DNA from: Oscillospiraceae bacterium
Lineage (GTDB): Bacteria > Bacillota > Clostridia > Oscillospirales > Ruminococcaceae
Direction of reading: 5' to 3'
DNA: 34,561 bases
NCBI GenBank assembly: GCA_016296505.1
Contig: JAEDJD010000023.1
Location: 1 to 34,561, forward strand
Of this stretch, positions 23,693 to 31,136 are shown piece by piece. Position 1 is the first letter of the stretch; each line of letters opens with the position of its first letter. The notes under the pieces were generated by a model. That model worked only from the letters and a program-made list of their open reading frames with translations. It searched no databases and had not been told where the DNA came from. Both the position numbers and the translations under genes were made by a program.

Positions 23693-24661
23693 ATGTACGA
23701 TTCTGTCAGACTTGAAAAAGGTATGTATCACCTCGCAAACCGCAGCTTTACACAGGCGCTTGAGGCTGCCGATCCTTCTGCACAGTATGTCGGAACCGAG
23801 CTTGCGCAGCTCGATGCGTTTGAACGTCAGCTCAAGCGCTTTGATATCCATGTTTCCGGCGATAACTGCGATTTGGTGGAAAAGTTCTTTACGACAACCG
23901 AAAGTGCTGTGCTCTTTCCGGAGTTCGTTCGCAGAGCTATTAAACGCGGTATGAATGAATCCATCTTGCCGGAACTGACTGCGGCAACTTCCTCCGTGAA
24001 CGCTTCCTCCTGCAAGGGCTTCTCCATCGACGAAACCGATGGCGCATATTCTGTGACTACGACTGAGGGTACTGTGTTTCATAAAACTGAAATCACCGAA
24101 TCTGCGGTTATTTCACTCGATAAATATGGCAGACTGATTTCCGCTTCCTATGAGGCGCTTCGTCAGAAGCGAATCGACGTTTTGGCTGTCATGCTGCGTG
24201 CGATTGGTCATAAGCTCGCAGGCGCAATGGCTGGAAAAGCGCTCGACGTCATCAAGAATTCCGTCACGCCCGTCAGCTCTGCCGGTTCCTCTATCGCGTA
24301 TACGGACCTCGCGACCCTCTATGCGCAGTTTACCGATTTTGACCTCAATACCGTCATTGCGTCTCCGGCAACAGTCGCCAATATCCTTGCAATGACGGAG
24401 ATGCGCGACCGCACGCTTGACGCTAAGGGTCAGGTGCGTCTGCCCTTCGGTGCAAAGCTCCTCAAGGACGCTTCGCTCGACAATCAGACCGTGATCGGTA
24501 TTTCACATGATTATGCGCTTGCCTACATGACCGGCTCTGATGTCGTGCTCGAATCTGATCGCCTGATTGACTGTCAGCTCGACCGCATTGCCATTTCGAT
24601 CCACATCGGATTCCAGCCGCTGATGCCCGGCGCTGCTGCCGTTCTGAATATTGCAAGCTGA
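23693..24661 (+). CDS. Phage major capsid protein, HK97-like fold
   Basis: 322 aa from the ATG at 23693 with AAAGGAAATG upstream. Residues 1-100 (LEKGMYHLANRSFTQALEA, DAFERQLKRFDIHVSG) could be a scaffold-like delta segment or an N-arm. Later blocks fit the HK97 fold: ESAVLFPEFVRRAIKRGM, TEITESAVISLDKYGRLISASYEALRQ (long spine helix), DLATLYAQFTDFDLNTVIAS, TEMRDRTLDAKGQVRLPFGAKLL and a final SIHIGFQPLMPGAAAVLNI strand. The order portal then capsid without an intervening protease is unusual; the protease-like gene comes after. Confidence 0.82.
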   Translation: MYDSVRLEKGMYHLANRSFTQALEAADPSAQYVGTELAQLDAFERQLKRFDIHVSGDNCDLVEKFFTTTESAVLFPEFVRRAIKRGMNESILPELTAATSSVNASSCKGFSIDETDGAYSVTTTEGTVFHKTEITESAVISLDKYGRLISASYEALRQKRIDVLAVMLRAIGHKLAGAMAGKALDVIKNSVTPVSSAGSSIAYTDLATLYAQFTDFDLNTVIASPATVANILAMTEMRDRTLDAKGQVRLPFGAKLLKDASLDNQTVIGISHDYALAYMTGSDVVLESDRLIDCQLDRIAISIHIGFQPLMPGAAAVLNIAS

Positions 24662-24720
24662 TAATCTGTTCATCGTATACTGAATTCTGTAACGGGTGGG
24701 CGGTGGGTGAAAGGAGCAAC

Positions 24721-25626
24721 ATGGATCAGAATCATGATATGCTGCTGGAGCAGCTCAATACATTTACACGCAGAAAACATACGCTCGACGAGGTCTATCT
24801 GTTTGATGTCATTCTCTGTGATAATGAGATTGATCGCGACGGCGATTGCTTCTCGGATCACGCACTTGCGGAATTGCAGAAACGATTTGTCGGTGTGACC
24901 GGTATTTTTGATCATAACACAAAATCTGCCAATCAAACCGCTAGAATCTTTCGGACAGAACTGCGTACCATTCCTGACCGTTTTACAAAAATCGGAAAGC
25001 CTTATTGCTGTCTCGCTGCAAATGCCTATATGGTTCGGACAGCCGGCAATACCGATTTGATTCGTGAAATTGACGCAGGCATTAAAAAGGAAGTCAGTAT
25101 TTCCTGCGCTGCCGGCGCGCGAATCTGCTCTATCTGCGGTGCAAATCATCTCCGTAAGCCCTGTAAGCACATCAAAGGCAGAAGCTATGGCGGTTCGCCT
25201 TGCTATACGACGCTCGATGAAATCAGCGACGTCTATGAGTGGAGCTTTGTTGCCGTTCCGGCGCAGCGTCATGCCGGCGTGACGAAAACACTCGGCGGTT
25301 CTGCCTGTAACGCAGAAATCGAGCTGCTCCGAGCCGCTTATGATGACGCGCTCAATCAGCTCGAATCTTTTGCCGATTTTCTTCGCAAAGATGTAATCAG
25401 GCTCTGTTTCTGCTGCGGCGAAAATGCCTCCACAAAGGCGCTTTCCAATACGATACCGCATATGGATATCGCCGAGCTGCTGAACCTTCGGCAGTCCCTG
25501 ATGCAGGCTCAAACGCCCGTTTATTTGAAACCACAGCTTGCGATGGAACAAAATTACGACAGTCAAGCTTCTGTGCAGGCTTTTTCATGCGCACATGACA
25601 GGAATCGGAGGGTGCCGAATGAATGA
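24721..25626 (+). CDS. Prohead serine protease-like protein (S78/XkdF type) with Cys-rich insert
   Basis: 301 aa from the ATG at 24721 (AAAGGAGCAAC upstream). The first 190 residues look like an S78-type protease: VYLFDVILCDNEIDRDGDCF, candidate catalytic His in VTGIFDHN, candidate Ser in KKEVSISCAAG, then EISDVYEWSFVAVPAQRHAG. Between Ser and the end of the fold is ARICSICGANHLRKPCKHI, a Cys/His cluster that could bind zinc, and another CFCCGEN lies near residue 230. Proteases of this sort trim capsid proteins during assembly. Position after the capsid gene and the Cys cluster make it atypical. Confidence 0.6.
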   Translation: MDQNHDMLLEQLNTFTRRKHTLDEVYLFDVILCDNEIDRDGDCFSDHALAELQKRFVGVTGIFDHNTKSANQTARIFRTELRTIPDRFTKIGKPYCCLAANAYMVRTAGNTDLIREIDAGIKKEVSISCAAGARICSICGANHLRKPCKHIKGRSYGGSPCYTTLDEISDVYEWSFVAVPAQRHAGVTKTLGGSACNAEIELLRAAYDDALNQLESFADFLRKDVIRLCFCCGENASTKALSNTIPHMDIAELLNLRQSLMQAQTPVYLKPQLAMEQNYDSQASVQAFSCAHDRNRRVPNE

Positions 25627-25978
25627 CGCAAAGGTGATGCAGCTGTTTCAGACGTTCGCATCGCTGGCGGATGTTGAAATGTGGCGCGATATTGCAGAGG
25701 CGGAAATGAATGCCGTTTATGCGGAGCTGCGTCCGGACGCCGATCCGGCTGACAGCCGCCTGTGCTTCTATGCCGCTGCACGTGCTTTTTTGCAGTATCG
25801 GCGCATTGTCGCCGCAGGACAGGCTTCTCCGTCATATGCAGGTACAACCGCTGGCGGTTCTGCCGATCAGGGCGGCTGCGGTCTTGCAGAAGAACTTGTC
25901 AGGGTATACCGTTCCCATTGCGCCTCGCTGCTGCGTGACGATGCTTTTGTCTTTTTGCATACGGAGGGGTGTGCATGA
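25619..25978 (+). CDS. Phage head-tail adaptor-like protein
   Basis: 119 aa. The ATG overlaps the upstream stop (ATGAATGA) and has GGAGGG in front. Mostly helical: FQTFASLADVEMWRDIAEAEMNAVYAEL, SRLCFYAAARAFLQYRRIVAA, then a Gly/Ala loop and LAEELVRVYRSHCASLLRD. Size, helical content and position after the capsid and protease genes fit a gp6/gp15-type adaptor ring under the portal. No motif proves it. Confidence 0.5.
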   Translation: MNDAKVMQLFQTFASLADVEMWRDIAEAEMNAVYAELRPDADPADSRLCFYAAARAFLQYRRIVAAGQASPSYAGTTAGGSADQGGCGLAEELVRVYRSHCASLLRDDAFVFLHTEGCA

Positions 25979-26388
25979 CCGACACATTGACCAATTCTTT
26001 TATCACTGCGCTCAATACTGCTGGTATCCCTGCATATCCGGAATATCCGCAAATTCTCAAGCCGCTTCCTACAGTACCTTTTTTTGTGACTGTCGCCTAC
26101 ATCGCCATAGACTGTGACGCGCCGCTGCAATCGGTCTTTGGGGACGCGGTTCCAGTTGTACTGACGCTCCGCCTGCGGCTGCATTGCAGGACGGACGCGG
26201 CGTTTACAGATTATGCAGATCAGGTTGACACCTGCATTCTGCAAACAGTACAGCAGAAAAATCTGGATCTGCAAAAGCTCCGATTCGGAGAGCTGCACTA
26301 TGTCCGGCAGATCGACCGGCTTGTGCGCGAAACATTGCTGGATATCAGCGGCAGAGGCTATGATCTGGCAAAGGGGGTGTCTGCATGA
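25975..26388 (+). CDS. Small phage structural protein, connector or tail-completion size
   Basis: 137 aa with GGAGGGG before the ATG, which overlaps the upstream stop. The sequence mixes strands and helices (PYPEYPQILKPLP-like opening AYPEYPQILKPLPTVPFFVT, VVLTLRLRLHCRTDAAFTDY, QTVQQKNLDLQKLRFGELHY). It resembles head-closure or tail-terminator proteins in size and place, but no family signature is recognised. Confidence 0.45.
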   Translation: MTDTLTNSFITALNTAGIPAYPEYPQILKPLPTVPFFVTVAYIAIDCDAPLQSVFGDAVPVVLTLRLRLHCRTDAAFTDYADQVDTCILQTVQQKNLDLQKLRFGELHYVRQIDRLVRETLLDISGRGYDLAKGVSA

Positions 26389-26753
26389 CAATTGATACCA
26401 AACGGGAAATTCTGATTTTACAGCTCGCCGCGCTTTCTCTTCCTGTGACGGATTATCAGATCCAAACAGAGGTCCCTGTTCTGCGTGATACACTCTGTGA
26501 TGGCAGTACGCAGATTCGTCTGCTGCCGCCGTCGCCTTGTATTCTGACTGTACGCTGTACGGTTTGGCAGTCGGAATGCGGTATGTATCTTTCGGCATTG
26601 CAGATGCCTATGCGGAAGCAACGTTCTTTTGATACGGAATTCGCTGGAATACAGTTTCTTGGTTTACAGATTACGGCTGTCGATTGCAGCGTTAAGGAGC
26701 ACGGTAGAACCGCCGTTCTCACAGTATCCCTGATCGGAGGGATTGACGCATGA
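26385..26753 (+). CDS. Small phage structural protein, function not recognised
   Basis: 122 aa with AAGGGGG before the ATG; the ATG overlaps the previous stop and its own end overlaps the next gene. Beta-rich, with ILQLAALSLPVTDYQIQTEV, SPCILTVRCTVWQSECGMYL, GIQFLGLQITAVDCSV and GRTAVLTVSLIGGIDA. Position before a gpD-like hub suggests a tail or baseplate component. No motif found. Confidence 0.45.
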   Translation: MTIDTKREILILQLAALSLPVTDYQIQTEVPVLRDTLCDGSTQIRLLPPSPCILTVRCTVWQSECGMYLSALQMPMRKQRSFDTEFAGIQFLGLQITAVDCSVKEHGRTAVLTVSLIGGIDA

Positions 26754-27670
26754 ATGTAAGCTGCTTGCTTCGCTGTTCGGACGGTACTGCCTACGAGGTT
26801 ACACACTGCCTGCGCTTTACGCTTCTGCGTGAACGATATCAGGCGTTTGCAACGCTCTATGCCCAGTTTCTGATGGATGATTTCCCCCCAGCACCTTCGG
26901 AAGCGATCTTTCGGCTGGATGGCCGGCTGCTTTATGATGGTATCGTTGAACATTCGGAATGTGTCCGCGAATCCAATCGCTATGTGCTGAAAATCAATAG
27001 CCGCAGCTTTTCCGCTGCTCTGACGCGTAATCAGCTTGTTCCGGGGCTGCATTATGCCGTGACGCTGCAATCGCTTATGGAAACCTATGCGCTCCCGAAT
27101 ATTACCTATGATACCACAATGCCTGAGATCAGCTATATCTATGTGCGGGAAAATACCGCGATGTGGGATTCCATCATGGCTTATAACTATAAGCTGAACG
27201 GCGGTTTTCCCTATATCCGTGTTCCAAATCTGCTTTGCATGACGCCGCAGACCGGTTCTGACGTCATTCTGCTGCCGTCCGGTGTGATCCAAACAGAAAG
27301 CAGCGGCGCAAAATGTAACAATATGATCAGCCGTATTGATATGGCGGATGCAGCCGGTGAGTACGGCAGCTTTACCCGCAGTAATCCCGAAGCCCTCAGC
27401 CGTAAGATTGTTCGCGTTCGGCAAATCCGGCTCGATAAGCAATATGTTCACAATCCAGACGACGCGCTGCGCTGGCGCATTGATCTGAGCAACAGACGGA
27501 TCCGAAGTCGTTCGGTTTCCTATATCGGCTATTGCGGCGAGGATATTGAAGATCTCGTGCAGATTGGCGATTTGTGCGTGCGCGTCAGTAAAATCCGCAT
27601 TACGGGCGATCGGAATGGTATCCGTACAGAGGATACCTTCTACTTTGATCCGTTTTGTAATCCGGAATGA
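26750..27670 (+). CDS. Phage late control D / gp27-like baseplate hub protein
   Basis: 306 aa, GGAGGG before the ATG, overlapping the previous gene. Features of gpD/XkdQ hubs: an N-terminal barrel (FTLLRERYQAFATLYAQFLM, IFRLDGRLLYDGIVEHSE), YVLKINSRSFSAALTRNQLVPG, then TAMWDSIMAYNYKLNGGFPYI and a late LVQIGDLCVRVSKIRITGD that is typical of the end of such hubs. It would form the base of a contractile-type tail spike, but no sheath, tube, tape measure or spike gene follows; the operon ends here. Confidence 0.7.
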   Translation: MNVSCLLRCSDGTAYEVTHCLRFTLLRERYQAFATLYAQFLMDDFPPAPSEAIFRLDGRLLYDGIVEHSECVRESNRYVLKINSRSFSAALTRNQLVPGLHYAVTLQSLMETYALPNITYDTTMPEISYIYVRENTAMWDSIMAYNYKLNGGFPYIRVPNLLCMTPQTGSDVILLPSGVIQTESSGAKCNNMISRIDMADAAGEYGSFTRSNPEALSRKIVRVRQIRLDKQYVHNPDDALRWRIDLSNRRIRSRSVSYIGYCGEDIEDLVQIGDLCVRVSKIRITGDRNGIRTEDTFYFDPFCNPE

Positions 27671-27692
27671 CAAAACTGTTACCGCTTCGGGC

Positions 27693-27721
27693 TTGCATTT
27701 TTCAGTAAATTGTGCTATAAT
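27693..27721 (+). promoter_or_regulatory. Promoter of the lipoprotein gene after the phage operon
   Basis: TTGCAT (27693-27698), 17 bases, TATAAT (27716-27721), then GGGAGGA and the ATG at 27783. The lipoprotein therefore has its own promoter and need not belong to the phage operon. Confidence 0.7.
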
Positions 27722-27782
27722 AAGGCAGAATGCATCCGGTATGGATGCCGAATACAAAAATTGTATCTGGGAGGATCCGAAA

Positions 27783-28412
27783 ATGATGAGAAAACTCCGT
27801 TCTGCCGCAATTCTTTTGCTTGCGGCTGCCCTGTGCAGCGCTTCTGTGTTCTGTACCGGCTGCGCCAATAACAATAGCGTTGCCAATCAAGGCGGCAGTA
27901 TTTATACTCCAGAGGTGCCGGAAAGCCGCGTGGATGATGATACGCCGGGAAACGAGTATGTCGGCAGTATTGGTGAAACCGTCAACTATGTGGATAAGCT
28001 GGATGTGACGCTCAATAATGTCATCGAAATTGATGACGTCAATAAGCTCGAATACCGTGTCCTGCTCGCTGAAATGACAATTCATAATAAAACTTCCGAG
28101 AAAGTCGACTGCTCGACGCTGACGCATTTCTTTACCATTATTGATGGTACGGAGGATGTCAATTCCGTGCGCGATATTCAAGCTGCGGTTCCGGGCAGAA
28201 AGTATTATACCAGTATCAACAGCTCGCTCGAAAACTTTAATCAGGCAATCGAAGGCGGCGAAACACTGGAGGGCTATGTGTATATTTATGCGCCTTCTTC
28301 TTGGAAAGAAATGCAGCTCGTTTATACGCCCTATAAATACTACAACACAGATCGCTTGATTTTTAATTTGGATGAATCCAAGTTCCTCCACAAAAGCTAC
28401 AGCCAGCAATAA
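27783..28412 (+). CDS. DUF4352-like secreted lipoprotein
   Basis: 209 aa from the ATG at 27783 (GGGAGGA 7-8 bases upstream). Residues 1-27 are a lipoprotein signal (LLAAALCSASVFCTGC, lipid on Cys27). The Ser/Asn linker is followed by an immunoglobulin-like domain: SIGETVNYVDKLDVTLNNV, EYRVLLAEMTIHNKTSEKVD, HFFTIIDGTEDV, GGETLEGYVYIYAPSSWKEM and LIFNLDESKF. This matches the DUF4352/telomere-binding-factor-like beta sandwich of many Gram-positive lipoproteins. No link to the phage genes is evident apart from position. Confidence 0.75.
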   Translation: MMRKLRSAAILLLAAALCSASVFCTGCANNNSVANQGGSIYTPEVPESRVDDDTPGNEYVGSIGETVNYVDKLDVTLNNVIEIDDVNKLEYRVLLAEMTIHNKTSEKVDCSTLTHFFTIIDGTEDVNSVRDIQAAVPGRKYYTSINSSLENFNQAIEGGETLEGYVYIYAPSSWKEMQLVYTPYKYYNTDRLIFNLDESKFLHKSYSQQ

Positions 28413-28419
28413 TGTAGAA

Positions 28420-28454
28420 AGCCGCCGTTCCGGTTCGATATCGGAACGGCGGCT
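28420..28454. terminator. Shared terminator between convergent genes
   Basis: A perfect 13-bp G+C-rich stem (28420-28432 with 28442-28454) between the plus-strand lipoprotein stop and the minus-strand peptidase stop. T-tracts are weak on both sides (CTTTCTACATT on minus). Confidence 0.65.
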
Positions 28455-28458
28455 GCGA

Positions 28459-29241
28459 TTATGCTTCCGGTTTCGGCTCGGCTGCTTCCGCTGTGCCTGC
28501 CAGATAGCTTTCCGGATCCATATACTTGCCATTTCTCTGCACCTCGAAATGCAGATGTGATTCCAGTGTACCTTCGGATTCGTTGGTATCTCCGACCGCG
28601 CCAAGCACGGTTCCGCGTGCGATCACATCTCCGGACTGAACGTTCAGACCCTCGTTCAGACCGCAATACCGTGTGACAGTTCCATCCTCATGCAGCATCG
28701 TGACGCAGATGCCCAGCAGTGCGTCCTGTACAATGCCTGTAACTGTGCCATCCTCTGTGCAGCATACTTCTGTTCCATAGGGTACGGCATAGTCTGCGCC
28801 GTTATGCGTCGACCAAATGCCAGTTGTCGGAGATTTGACCAGCTCGCCGCGGCTGAAAGCTTGCAGCAGACTGCCTGCGACTGGTGGCATTGGTTGTTCG
28901 ACAGGCGCTTCGGTTTCTGCTGGCGCAGGCGGTTCGGTCTGCGCTTCGGTTGCGCGGTGCAGAATTGCGGCGGCTTCTGCTGCCTCCGCAGTCGGCTCTG
29001 TGACGGATTGCGTGCGCGGCGGCGCCGTATATGGGGTTGTACGTGGCGCTGTCGTGAGCTGCGGCGCTGTTGTGACTGCCGGCTGCGTGGATGAATATTC
29101 ATGCGTCGGTTCAGCGGGCGGCGTCAGCTTTCCCGCTTCTGAATAGGCATACCAGCAGGCTGCGCCGACCATTGCTGTACTGAGCGCCAGTGCGGCATAA
29201 AAGCCTTTGCCGGTCACGCCGGCTTGTGTTTTCTGTTTCAT
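28459..29241 (-). CDS. Membrane-anchored M23 peptidase, SpoIIQ-like
   Basis: 260 aa from the ATG at 29241 (AAAGG about 9 bases upstream); the open frame extends further but adds no recognised domain. A membrane helix (GFYAALALSTAMVGAACWY) is followed by a long Pro/Thr/Ala/Glu linker and, in the last 120 residues, a LytM fold. The metal motifs are complete: HNGADYAVPYG (His and Asp) and HLHFE. The DGTVTGIVQD, GVTRYCGLNEG-like and VQSGDVIARGTVLGAVGDTN blocks resemble SpoIIQ. M23 enzymes cut peptide cross-links; SpoIIQ builds the forespore channel in sporulating relatives. Whether this organism sporulates is unknown, so a cell-wall enzyme is the safe call. Confidence 0.8.
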   Translation of the reverse strand: MKQKTQAGVTGKGFYAALALSTAMVGAACWYAYSEAGKLTPPAEPTHEYSSTQPAVTTAPQLTTAPRTTPYTAPPRTQSVTEPTAEAAEAAAILHRATEAQTEPPAPAETEAPVEQPMPPVAGSLLQAFSRGELVKSPTTGIWSTHNGADYAVPYGTEVCCTEDGTVTGIVQDALLGICVTMLHEDGTVTRYCGLNEGLNVQSGDVIARGTVLGAVGDTNESEGTLESHLHFEVQRNGKYMDPESYLAGTAEAAEPKPEA

Positions 29242-29555
29242 AGATATCGCCTTTCTTTCATTGGTTGAAGCCTCGTCACCCGATCGGCTTTCAGGGCTAG
29301 TATGCTTCTCTTTTTCGTGTTTATACATAATGCTTTCAAAATATTTGAGCGCGTATTTTTCCGCGAAATGCCGTTTTACATCGCCGTATAATCTAATCAT
29401 TATTATATTCTTATTTTCGCTCGATTTCTTCGGTTTATCCACACAATCATACAATATTTTCTGTCACAAAATCTGGCAGACGGAAAATGAAAGCAAAAGT
29501 TTTTTGGGGTCAGTATCGCTTCTGCGCCCTGCAATGATTTGCATATGCGTATCAT
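29242..29555. other. Region upstream of the M23 gene
   Basis: About 310 bases. The minus-strand frame is open to 29454 and could add 71 residues (KYALKYFESIMYKHEKEK), but no ribosome site supports it. No promoter with clear sigma-A boxes was found; a sporulation-sigma promoter could be hidden here. Confidence 0.4.
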
Positions 29556-29807
29556 TCATGCAAAAAATCCCTGCGGAGTTTCAATGCCGCTACCCGAAAT
29601 ACCGCACAGCTTGATGATATACAAAGTACCGATGTTCACGCCGTTGGAGGAAATCCACTCGAAGCCATCGTCATTCTTGATCTGCACATCGCCGTACTGA
29701 CCGTAGATGCAGATGAATTCCGTAATTTGCATCGGTTCGCAGCTGTAAGCCTTGTGATTCAGCGGAACATTGAATGCGGTTTTCTTCCGAACCAGCGGCC
29801 ATGGGTT
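29556..29807 (-). pseudogene. 3' fragment of an unknown gene
   Basis: An open stretch of 83 codons without a start, right after a TAG, ending at 29556. It reads like real protein: AFNVPLNHKAYSCEPMQITE, ICIYGQYGDVQIKNDDGFEW, VNIGTLYIIKLCGISGSGIE. I cannot name the family. It is probably a remnant left by a deletion or by insertion of the adjacent hairpin element. Confidence 0.4.
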
Positions 29808-29818
29808 CTATGATGCAT

Positions 29819-29871
29819 CCTAAAACCGAAAGCCATGCAGTTACATTGACTGCATGGCTTATGCTTTTAGG
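29819..29871. repeat. Long hairpin (MITE- or REP-like)
   Basis: Outer arms CCTAAAA (29819-29825) and TTTTAGG (29865-29871), and an inner perfect 12-bp stem AAGCCATGCAGT (29830-29841) / ACTGCATGGCTT (29849-29860). No long T run follows on either strand, so it is not an obvious terminator. Confidence 0.5.
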
Positions 29872-29986
29872 ATTTTGGCTTTTTCTCAGCGGTTTTCCTT
29901 GCAGAAATTTCAAGACCGCTTGGTATGCCGCCGCATCTGAGTCTTATGTCTATAAGGTCGATACCATTCAGCGGCACTTACAGAGC

Positions 29987-30026
29987 AAAAAACAATCGGC
30001 AGGGGATTTGTGATCCTCTGCCGATT
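29987..30026 (-). terminator. Terminator of the Spo0A-C-like gene
   Basis: AATCGGCAG (29994-30002) pairs with CTGCCGATT (30018-30026), with an extended inner stem, and the minus strand continues GTTTTTTG. It lies just after the stop at 30032. Confidence 0.8.
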
Positions 30027-30031
30027 GGCGG

Positions 30032-30265
30032 TTAAATATGCAATCTTGTGATGATCTCCTGCACAAACGCTTCGGGGGACATTCGTTGTAAATGCAGCAT
30101 TGAGGACGGCATGACAGCATTTTCCCACCCCTGATACACTGCGCGCCGAAATGTCCGATAAACGGCTTCTCCGGAAGTCGGATACGCTTCGGCGAAAAGG
30201 AAGCAGGCATCTTTGAGCGTGTGCTCCGGATGCTCGGCAATGTACAGGATGATCGTTTGCATCAT
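30032..30265 (-). CDS. Small Spo0A C-domain-like DNA-binding protein, start disturbed
   Basis: 77 aa from the first in-frame ATG (30265), but the frame stays protein-like back to 30340 (VKHEDYAQAIIDFLQC, NDIPERYHA). An AAGGGGG box followed by ATG at 30347 is one base out of frame with that extension, so the natural 100-aa gene may be frameshifted at its start. The ending AYPTSGEAVYRTFRRAVYQGWEN parallels the Spo0A effector helix pattern YP..A......VERAIRHAI..W. There is no receiver domain. The unit is complete: promoter at 30374-30402, terminator at 29987-30026. A developmental or regulatory role is inference from resemblance only. Confidence 0.5.
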   Translation of the reverse strand: MMQTIILYIAEHPEHTLKDACFLFAEAYPTSGEAVYRTFRRAVYQGWENAVMPSSMLHLQRMSPEAFVQEIITRLHI

Positions 30266-30373
30266 GGCATGGTATCGTTCAGGGATATCGTTGCATTGCA
30301 GAAAGTCAATGATTGCCTGTGCGTAATCTTCGTGTTTAACTTGACATTCGCCCCCTTGCTATGTGATATTACT

Positions 30374-30402
30374 ATCATAACGCATATCATTCCAGTTGTC
30401 AA
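30374..30402 (-). promoter_or_regulatory. Consensus promoter of the Spo0A-C-like gene
   Basis: Minus strand TTGACA (30402-30397), 17 bases, TATGAT (30379-30374). The start would be near 30367, about 20 bases before the ATG at 30347. Confidence 0.75.
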
Positions 30403-30546
30403 GTGATTCGACAGGATTCGACAAAAATAAATAATTTTCGCGAAATATTTTGCAGGATGTATGGTACGAAACGGTTTTTCCGACTCGATTTGATTTGCAG
30501 AAGCTTTGATATTTCGGGTATTGATGTCGTCCCTTGTCATGACGAT

Positions 30547-30605
30547 ACCTCCTGTGTTATTTTAGTTAGGTTGGCAGACCTTAACTTCATTATAACACAG
30601 GAGGT
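30547..30605. repeat. Perfect 14-bp inverted repeat, 59-bp hairpin
   Basis: ACCTCCTGTGTTAT (30547-30560) matches ATAACACAGGAGGT (30592-30605) in inverse, with a further nested stem (AGTTAGGT / ACCTTAACT) in the loop. It stands upstream of a serine recombinase remnant and may be a transposon end or attenuator left from that element. The remaining bases 30348-30733 show no convincing gene. Confidence 0.5.
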
Positions 30606-30733
30606 CTTTGTCTCTCCATAAAACAGAATAGCACTCCGAGAGATTAATGCGCTTTTGTGCATTATATATTTGAACAGCAAGCTCGAAGCCTGTGCTATCG
30701 CATTCAGTAAGATTTGTAACTGTAACAGCGGAT

Positions 30734-30991
30734 ATGTTCATTTCCACCGTCCGCAAATATACCAGGGCGAAAGCATGAACGCCTCGTATGCTGAACGAAC
30801 TGATCGACCGCATAGAGGTCCATCAGGCGGAAAAGATCGACGGTGAATGGGTACAGCACCTCACCATTCATTACAACTGTGTGGATGCGATCTTCATTCC
30901 CGAAGTGTTCCCGCTGCCGGTGCCCGAAGTATCCGTAAATACAAGAAAGGGCGTAGTCGTAAACTACGCACCTTGCCAGATCGCTATATAA
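30734..30991 (+). pseudogene. C-terminal remnant of a large serine recombinase (DUF4368-type end)
   Basis: The reading frame gives VRKYTRAKA, a TGA stop at 30776-30778, then TPRMLNELIDRIEVHQAEK, GEWVQHLTIHYNCVDAIF and PEVSVNTRKGVVVNYAP. That is the end of TnpX/Tn4451-type large serine recombinases, which continue RKYT...LT..MLNELI..I.V. The in-frame stop and absence of the catalytic N-terminus show a dead fragment. It marks an old insertion near the tRNA-Leu gene. Confidence 0.75.
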
Positions 30992-30996
30992 AGAAA

Positions 30997-31038
30997 GCGA
31001 GTGTTCTACAACATTTCAAATGCTGTAAGAGCACTCGC
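30997..31038 (-). terminator. Terminator after tRNA-Leu
   Basis: GCGAGTG at 30997-31003 and CACTCGC at 31032-31038 close a long, slightly imperfect hairpin; the minus strand continues TTTCTTTAT. It ends the transcript carrying the zinc-ribbon gene and tRNA-Leu. Confidence 0.65.
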
Positions 31039-31040
31039 CA

Positions 31041-31125
31041 TGGTGCGGGTGACAGGAATCGAACCTGCACACCTTGCGGCGCGAGAACCTAAATCTCGTG
31101 CGTCTGCCAGTTCCGCCACACCCGC
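31041..31125 (-). tRNA. tRNA-Leu (anticodon UAG), CCA encoded
   Basis: Acceptor stem GCGGGTG (31125-31119) pairs with CACCCGC (31051-31045); discriminator A and an encoded CCA follow at 31044-31041. The anticodon stem CGAGA/TCTCG frames the loop TTTAGGT, giving anticodon UAG. A long variable arm (CGCCGCAAGGTG) is typical of class II tRNA-Leu, and the T loop is TTCGATT. It reads CUN codons. It follows a protein gene by 11 bases and appears to be cotranscribed with it. Confidence 0.95.
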
Positions 31126-31136
31126 ATATTCAATTA

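Noticed and set aside
26456..27886. 476-codon minus-strand frame opposite the phage hub genes
   Set aside because: Long, but antisense to overlapping phage genes with good ribosome sites; composition is that of a mirrored frame and no motif is seen.
30562..30813. 83-codon minus-strand frame over the recombinase remnant
   Set aside because: Opposes a recognisable recombinase frame and has no ribosome site; some parts look protein-like, but not enough.
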